Shown one piece after another: positions 60,359 through 64,000 of a stretch of DNA of 64,000 nucleotides. Source of the DNA: Glycine soja (lineage: Eukaryota > Streptophyta > Magnoliopsida > Fabales > Fabaceae); contig NC_041007.1 in assembly GCF_004193775.1 (NCBI RefSeq), positions 24,682,507-24,746,506 on the forward strand. Direction: 5' to 3'. Position 1 is the first letter of the stretch. The number at the start of each line of letters is the position of its first letter. The notes beneath the pieces are model-generated. The model searched no databases. It was not told the DNA's origin and saw nothing but the letters and a program-made list of their open reading frames with translations. The position numbers were made by a program, and so were the translations under genes.

Positions 60359-61264
60359 TGATGGAAGCTTGCTTGTGAGGCTTCTATGGAGGCTGGATCT
60401 TTGAGCTTCAATGAGGTCCTTTAATGGTGGTTTTCCACCATGGAGATGCAGCGGAAGACAAAGGAGAAGAGGGGAGAGGAGGCGCCATCCACTAGGGAAT
60501 AAGCCATGGAAGAAGGAGCTTCACCACCAAGATGAGCCTTGGATAAGAAGCTTGGAAGGATGCTTCAATGGAGGAAAAGAAAGAGGGAGAGAAAGAGAGA
60601 GGGGGGAGCACGAAATTGAAGGAAGAAAAAGGGAGAGAAGTTGAACTTTGAGTTGTGTTTCACAAGACTCTCATTCATCAAAGTTACAACAAGTGTTACA
60701 CATGCTTCTATTTATAGACTAGGTAGCTTCCTTGAGAAGCTTTCTTGAGAAAACTTCCTTGAGAAGTTTCTTTGAGAAAACTTCCTTGAGAAGCTAGAGC
60801 TTAGCTACTCACACCCCTCTCATAACTAAGCTCACCTCCTTGAGAAGCTTCCTCAAGAAGATTCCTAAAGAAGCTAGAGCTTAGCTACACATACCTCTCT
60901 AATAGCTAAGCTCACCTCCTTGAGATGAGAAGCTAGAACTTAGCTACACACCCCCTATAATAGCTAAGCTCACCCCCATGACAAAAAACATGAAAATACA
61001 AAAAAAAGTCCTTACAACAAAGACTACTCAAAATGCCCCGAAATACAAGGCTAAAACCCTATACTACTAGAATGGCCAAAATACAAGGCCCAAATGAAGG
61101 AAAAACCTATTCTAATATTTACAAAGATAAGCGGGCTGATACTTAGCCCATGGGCTCGAAATCTACCCTAAGGCTCATGAGAACCCTAGGGCCTTCCCTT
61201 GGATCTCTAGCCCAATCTACTTGGAGTCTTCTACCCAATGCCCTTGCGGGATAGGATTCCATCA
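60359..61264 (-). mobile_element. Solo LTR, inverted relative of 43868-44770 (906 bp)
   Basis: On the minus strand it runs TGATGGAATCCTATCCCGCA to AAGCTTCCATCA and is flanked by a perfect CCTAA duplication (60354-60358 and 61265-61269). The TATA box is at 60709-60716 (minus). It shows the same hairpins and TCTCAAGGAAG-type repeats as the other copy. Confidence 0.93.
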
Positions 61265-62120
61265 CCTAATCCCTAAACAATCCCTTGTGAAGGAATAATG
61301 AAGCAGGAGGAAGAAAATTGTCAAAGCTCTGCTGCATTCCATTTTCCAAAAGTGTAAATGGTAGTGGTGGGAGGGCCTATTTCATATATAGGCACATAGC
61401 ACGCACATAATTAATTCCATGTATAGGCAACAAATAGTCGTGGGGTAGAACTTATATAAAAAATTATGTATTTATTGCATCAGGCTTATCATGCATGTTG
61501 GTCTCGGAATATGATTTATCATTTGTACTCATGTGTAAAAATAGAGGAATATGATACATACTAACATATCCTTACTAAGAAGATTTCATTTGATTCTAAA
61601 ATATGTATAAACAACTAATGGCTAGTAAGTAACAGACAGTGCCAGTTATTTATGCCATTACACAAGAATCTATGCCCTTTGGCCTGCGCCAATTTGTCTT
61701 TTGCAATAGTATAATAAAAAAATGAGGACAGAAAATAAGAACCGGTTGTTTACACACACTAGGTTAATAATCTTATTTAGGATAATAATTTCATATGCAA
61801 TCTTATTCGAAAGATGGAAATATTTAGGATAATAATCATAGACAATCGACAAATTATTGAAATGTCATCAAAGATTGTAGATCAAACAATTTTCTGGTAA
61901 AGCAAAAGTATTCTTAACTACATGGCCAAGAAAATGCGGTAAAAGTTTAAGACAGGCAGCTCTGTCTTATAAGAAATGAAGGCCACAAGGACTTTCCACC
62001 AAATCTAAAGACAACAAGTCAACAAGGAGAATGACAAGAGAGGGAAAAAGTACTAGAGCTAATAAAGAGCTTTAATGACAGCTAACAAAGTTGAATGAAT
62101 GGATACAGAGAAGAGAAGTA
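61265..62120. other. No gene recognised
   Basis: AT-rich sequence with short ORFs only. Confidence 0.5.
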
Positions 62121-62680
62121 CAGTGAAAGGGATGTTTGGACAAAGTATCATTTGGCATGTACTCAGCTACCAAGAGCCTTTCATCTCCTTCAGCACAACA
62201 ACCAATTAGATTCACCAGTCTCTTGTGCCTCACTTTTCCAACTCTAGTTGTCTCTACCTGACCAATCAAAACCATTAACATAAAACTTGCATTCCCAAAA
62301 CCATTAACAAAATATAATTTAAAAAATTGCATAAAGGAAAATCCTTTAAAAAAAAGTGAGAGAATAAAAAACTTCATCTTCCAGAAAATCCCCAAAAATG
62401 CACAAGAGAATCCACAAAAATAGACAATGTTTCTCTAAAAACAACTAAATACTTGTCATTCTCCTCCTACTCCTTTTTTTCCTTAAATTTCTAATAAACC
62501 AAATTGAGGACTAATAGAAGTTGTTCATTCCTCTCACCATGAACTGTTGAGCATCAGGCAAAGAGAGTTTGGAGAAGCGTTTCACAACAACTAACCGATT
62601 GTTCTCAAGCTTCCCATTGTAGACCACATTGGAAGCTTTCTCACCACTCTTCCCGAAAATGGCATTATTTAAAAGACTAT
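62121..62680 (-). pseudogene. BSK (brassinosteroid-signalling kinase) gene fragment, two exons
   Basis: The first exon (about 62680-62538) reads KSGEKASNVVYNGKLENNRL, then VVVKRFSKLSLPDAQQF. It splices from a GT donor at 62537 to an AG acceptor before 62257. The next exon (62257 to about 62121) reads [20 protein letters not shown], then [17 protein letters not shown]. The wording GEKAxNVVYxGKLENNRLVxVKRF and [20 protein letters not shown] is typical of plant BSKs, receptor-like cytoplasmic kinases acting below BRI1. The VVVK strand keeps the lysine. The donor after KHPFH appears mutated, there is no catalytic loop or TPR part in the window, and the upstream side is cut by a copia LTR at 62693. 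It is a pseudogene or relic. Confidence 0.85.
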
Positions 62681-62692
62681 AATTATAAGTAT

Positions 62693-63621
62693 TGTAGGAA
62701 AAAAAGTGTTAAAAAACACAAATTGAAGAATAAAAGGATCTATTTTGTATTTAAATTATATTATAAGCAAATGACATATTAAAAAGTGCACCTGTTGATG
62801 AGTGGAAAAATAAGAATAGAGAAGTGATATTTTGGATTTTTTCAACATGCAGCCTGAGGCTCTATTTATAGCACGCTAAGGATACCAAATTTCTGATCAA
62901 ATCAAAATCATTATTGATACTATCCTTTTGAGTTAACTCATAATGACTTAAGAAACTCATTTCTTCTTTCATTTAATTTTCCTGGATAGGATATAATTTT
63001 ATTCATAGAGCTCAAACTCATTACCAAGAGTTGATGGATTCCTTCTTGATTAATCATTAATTTTACAGGTATTTAATCATATCCAATATCCATTAAACAA
63101 GTGCTCTAAAGCATTAGGTGTCCGGAATCAAAAATACAACAAATAACCTGTTAATTACTATGACAATCTTAGGTCAAAGAAAGCTATTATATCTCTTCTT
63201 GAGAATTTTCTATTGACAGTTTATGGTAAATTTTAACCATTAGAAAATTTCAATTGAGTTAGTTCAATGATCACATCAACATGTGACTCATCTATATATG
63301 CAAATTAATAAATGAGATCTATTAATATTTATCCAATAAATACTATCACACATATATTAATCTATCCGGATTATTGATATCCTATTTACAATAATCCTAT
63401 GATCAAGAACGGTTTAGATTAAAATTAGAAAAAACTTGTTTCTCATTATCATAATCTCTATTATAATAACAAGTCTTTAATTTTAATCAAGGACATTATC
63501 AAATGGACCATTTAATCAAATAGTGAAATATGACAATAAAAATAAAATAATACTTTATTATTAAAATTAGAATTGATTACACGATGACTTGGATCGTGGA
63601 CATACAAATTTATTCCCAACA
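62693..63621 (-). repeat. 3' LTR of a minus-strand copia element (929 bp)
   Basis: On the minus strand it starts TGTTGGGAATAAATTTG right after the PPT-like GTGGGAGAT (63622-63631), has TATAAATAG at 62862-62870, and ends CCTACA at 62693. The other LTR lies outside the window, so the target duplication (left flank AGTAT) cannot be checked. Confidence 0.8.
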
Positions 63622-63631
63622 ATCTCCCACT

Positions 63632-64000
63632 TGCCTAGAGCCAATCATTCATGAACTTCATTCCTAATTCCCATTTGTGCTTGTCAAACTCTTTTATGCC
63701 AAGCGCCTTGGTGAAGGAATATGCTGCATTCTCCTTTCCATCTACCTTTTCAATCTTAACGTCACCACGTTCTATTATCTCTCTAATCAAGTGATACCTT
63801 CGTAAAATATGTTTGGACTTCTGGTGTGATCTTGGTTCCTTTGCTTGAGCAATAGTCCCATTATTGTCGCACAATAATGGGACCGACTCTTTTATTGAAG
63901 GAACCACACCAAGTTCAAATATGAATCTTTTCATCCAAACAACTTCTTTAGCGGCTTCACTTGCCGCTATATATTCTGCTTCAGTAGTTGAATGTGCTAC
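63632..64000 (-). CDS. Copia RNase H, C-terminal end of pol, entering from the right edge
   Basis: Reading leftward from the window edge: AHSTTEAEYIAASEAAKEV, then LLCDNNGTIAQAKEPRSHQK, HILRRYHLIREIIERGDVKI and ending MKFMNDWL-stop. The TEAEY glutamate and CDNNG aspartate are RNase H active-site residues, and the KHI..RYH..RE section is the usual copia C-terminus. No lesion is visible in this part. It is followed at once by the PPT and the LTR. It is a different copia family from the Sirevirus at 14116. Confidence 0.88.

Overview
The window is plant nuclear DNA, almost certainly from a legume and probably soybean (Glycine). That assignment is inference. It rests on the AT-rich, intron-containing plant genes, the Sirevirus-type copia element with an extra ORF after pol, CACTA elements with CACTACTAGAAAA ends, and plant-specific gene families (phytocyanin, R2R3-MYB, IDD zinc finger, BSK kinase). 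No rRNA, tRNA, CRISPR or bacterial feature was seen. Most of the window is nested transposable elements; the only gene that looks intact is a two-exon stellacyanin-like phytocyanin (25670-27210, minus).

Layout. (1) 1-11970 is the right part of CACTA element A, entered from outside the window. It carries a decayed TNP2 transposase on the minus strand, a solo-LTR-like insertion (2912-4533), and fragments of host genes, clearly an IDD zinc finger. Its right end lies inside an older LTR (11971 to about 12600). (2) 14116-23220 is a complete Sirevirus-like copia element with two LTRs, AAGCA target duplications, PBS, PPT, a broken gag-pol and an uninterrupted env-like third ORF. (3) 23.4-31.1 kb is lower-repeat DNA with the phytocyanin gene, then a CACTA-like end remnant and a promoter-like leader. 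(4) 31126-39700 is CACTA element B (TTT duplication) with TNP2, Transposase_24 and Ulp1-like coding on the minus strand and LINE insertions. (5) 39717-43483 is a mosaic of exons from unrelated genes: WIYLD domain, GH9 endoglucanase, DUF547, R2R3-MYB and one unidentified. (6) 43868-48101 has a solo LTR and long ATT microsatellites. (7) 48102-59789 is CACTA element C (TAT duplication) with captured PARP-finger and UvrD-helicase exons, a Transposase_24/Ulp1-like gene, and a 4-kb solo LTR (ATCAT duplication) inside one intron. (8) 60359-64000 holds an inverted solo LTR (CCTAA duplication), a BSK kinase fragment, and the 3' end of a minus-strand copia element running off the window.

Two kinds of unexplained structure stand out. 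First, the LTR at 2912-4533 carries, in its predicted transcribed leader, two consecutive arrays of hairpins. In each array the loop is nearly constant and the stems differ but stay complementary. Second, the palindrome CTGGTAATCGATTACCAG and its TGTAATCGATTACA relative occur dozens of times in four unrelated LTR types and in the leader of the env-like ORF. In most of these they end 10-130 bp upstream of a TATA box, which suggests a shared regulatory site. The CACTA ends also use arrays of hairpins whose arm sequence differs between elements.
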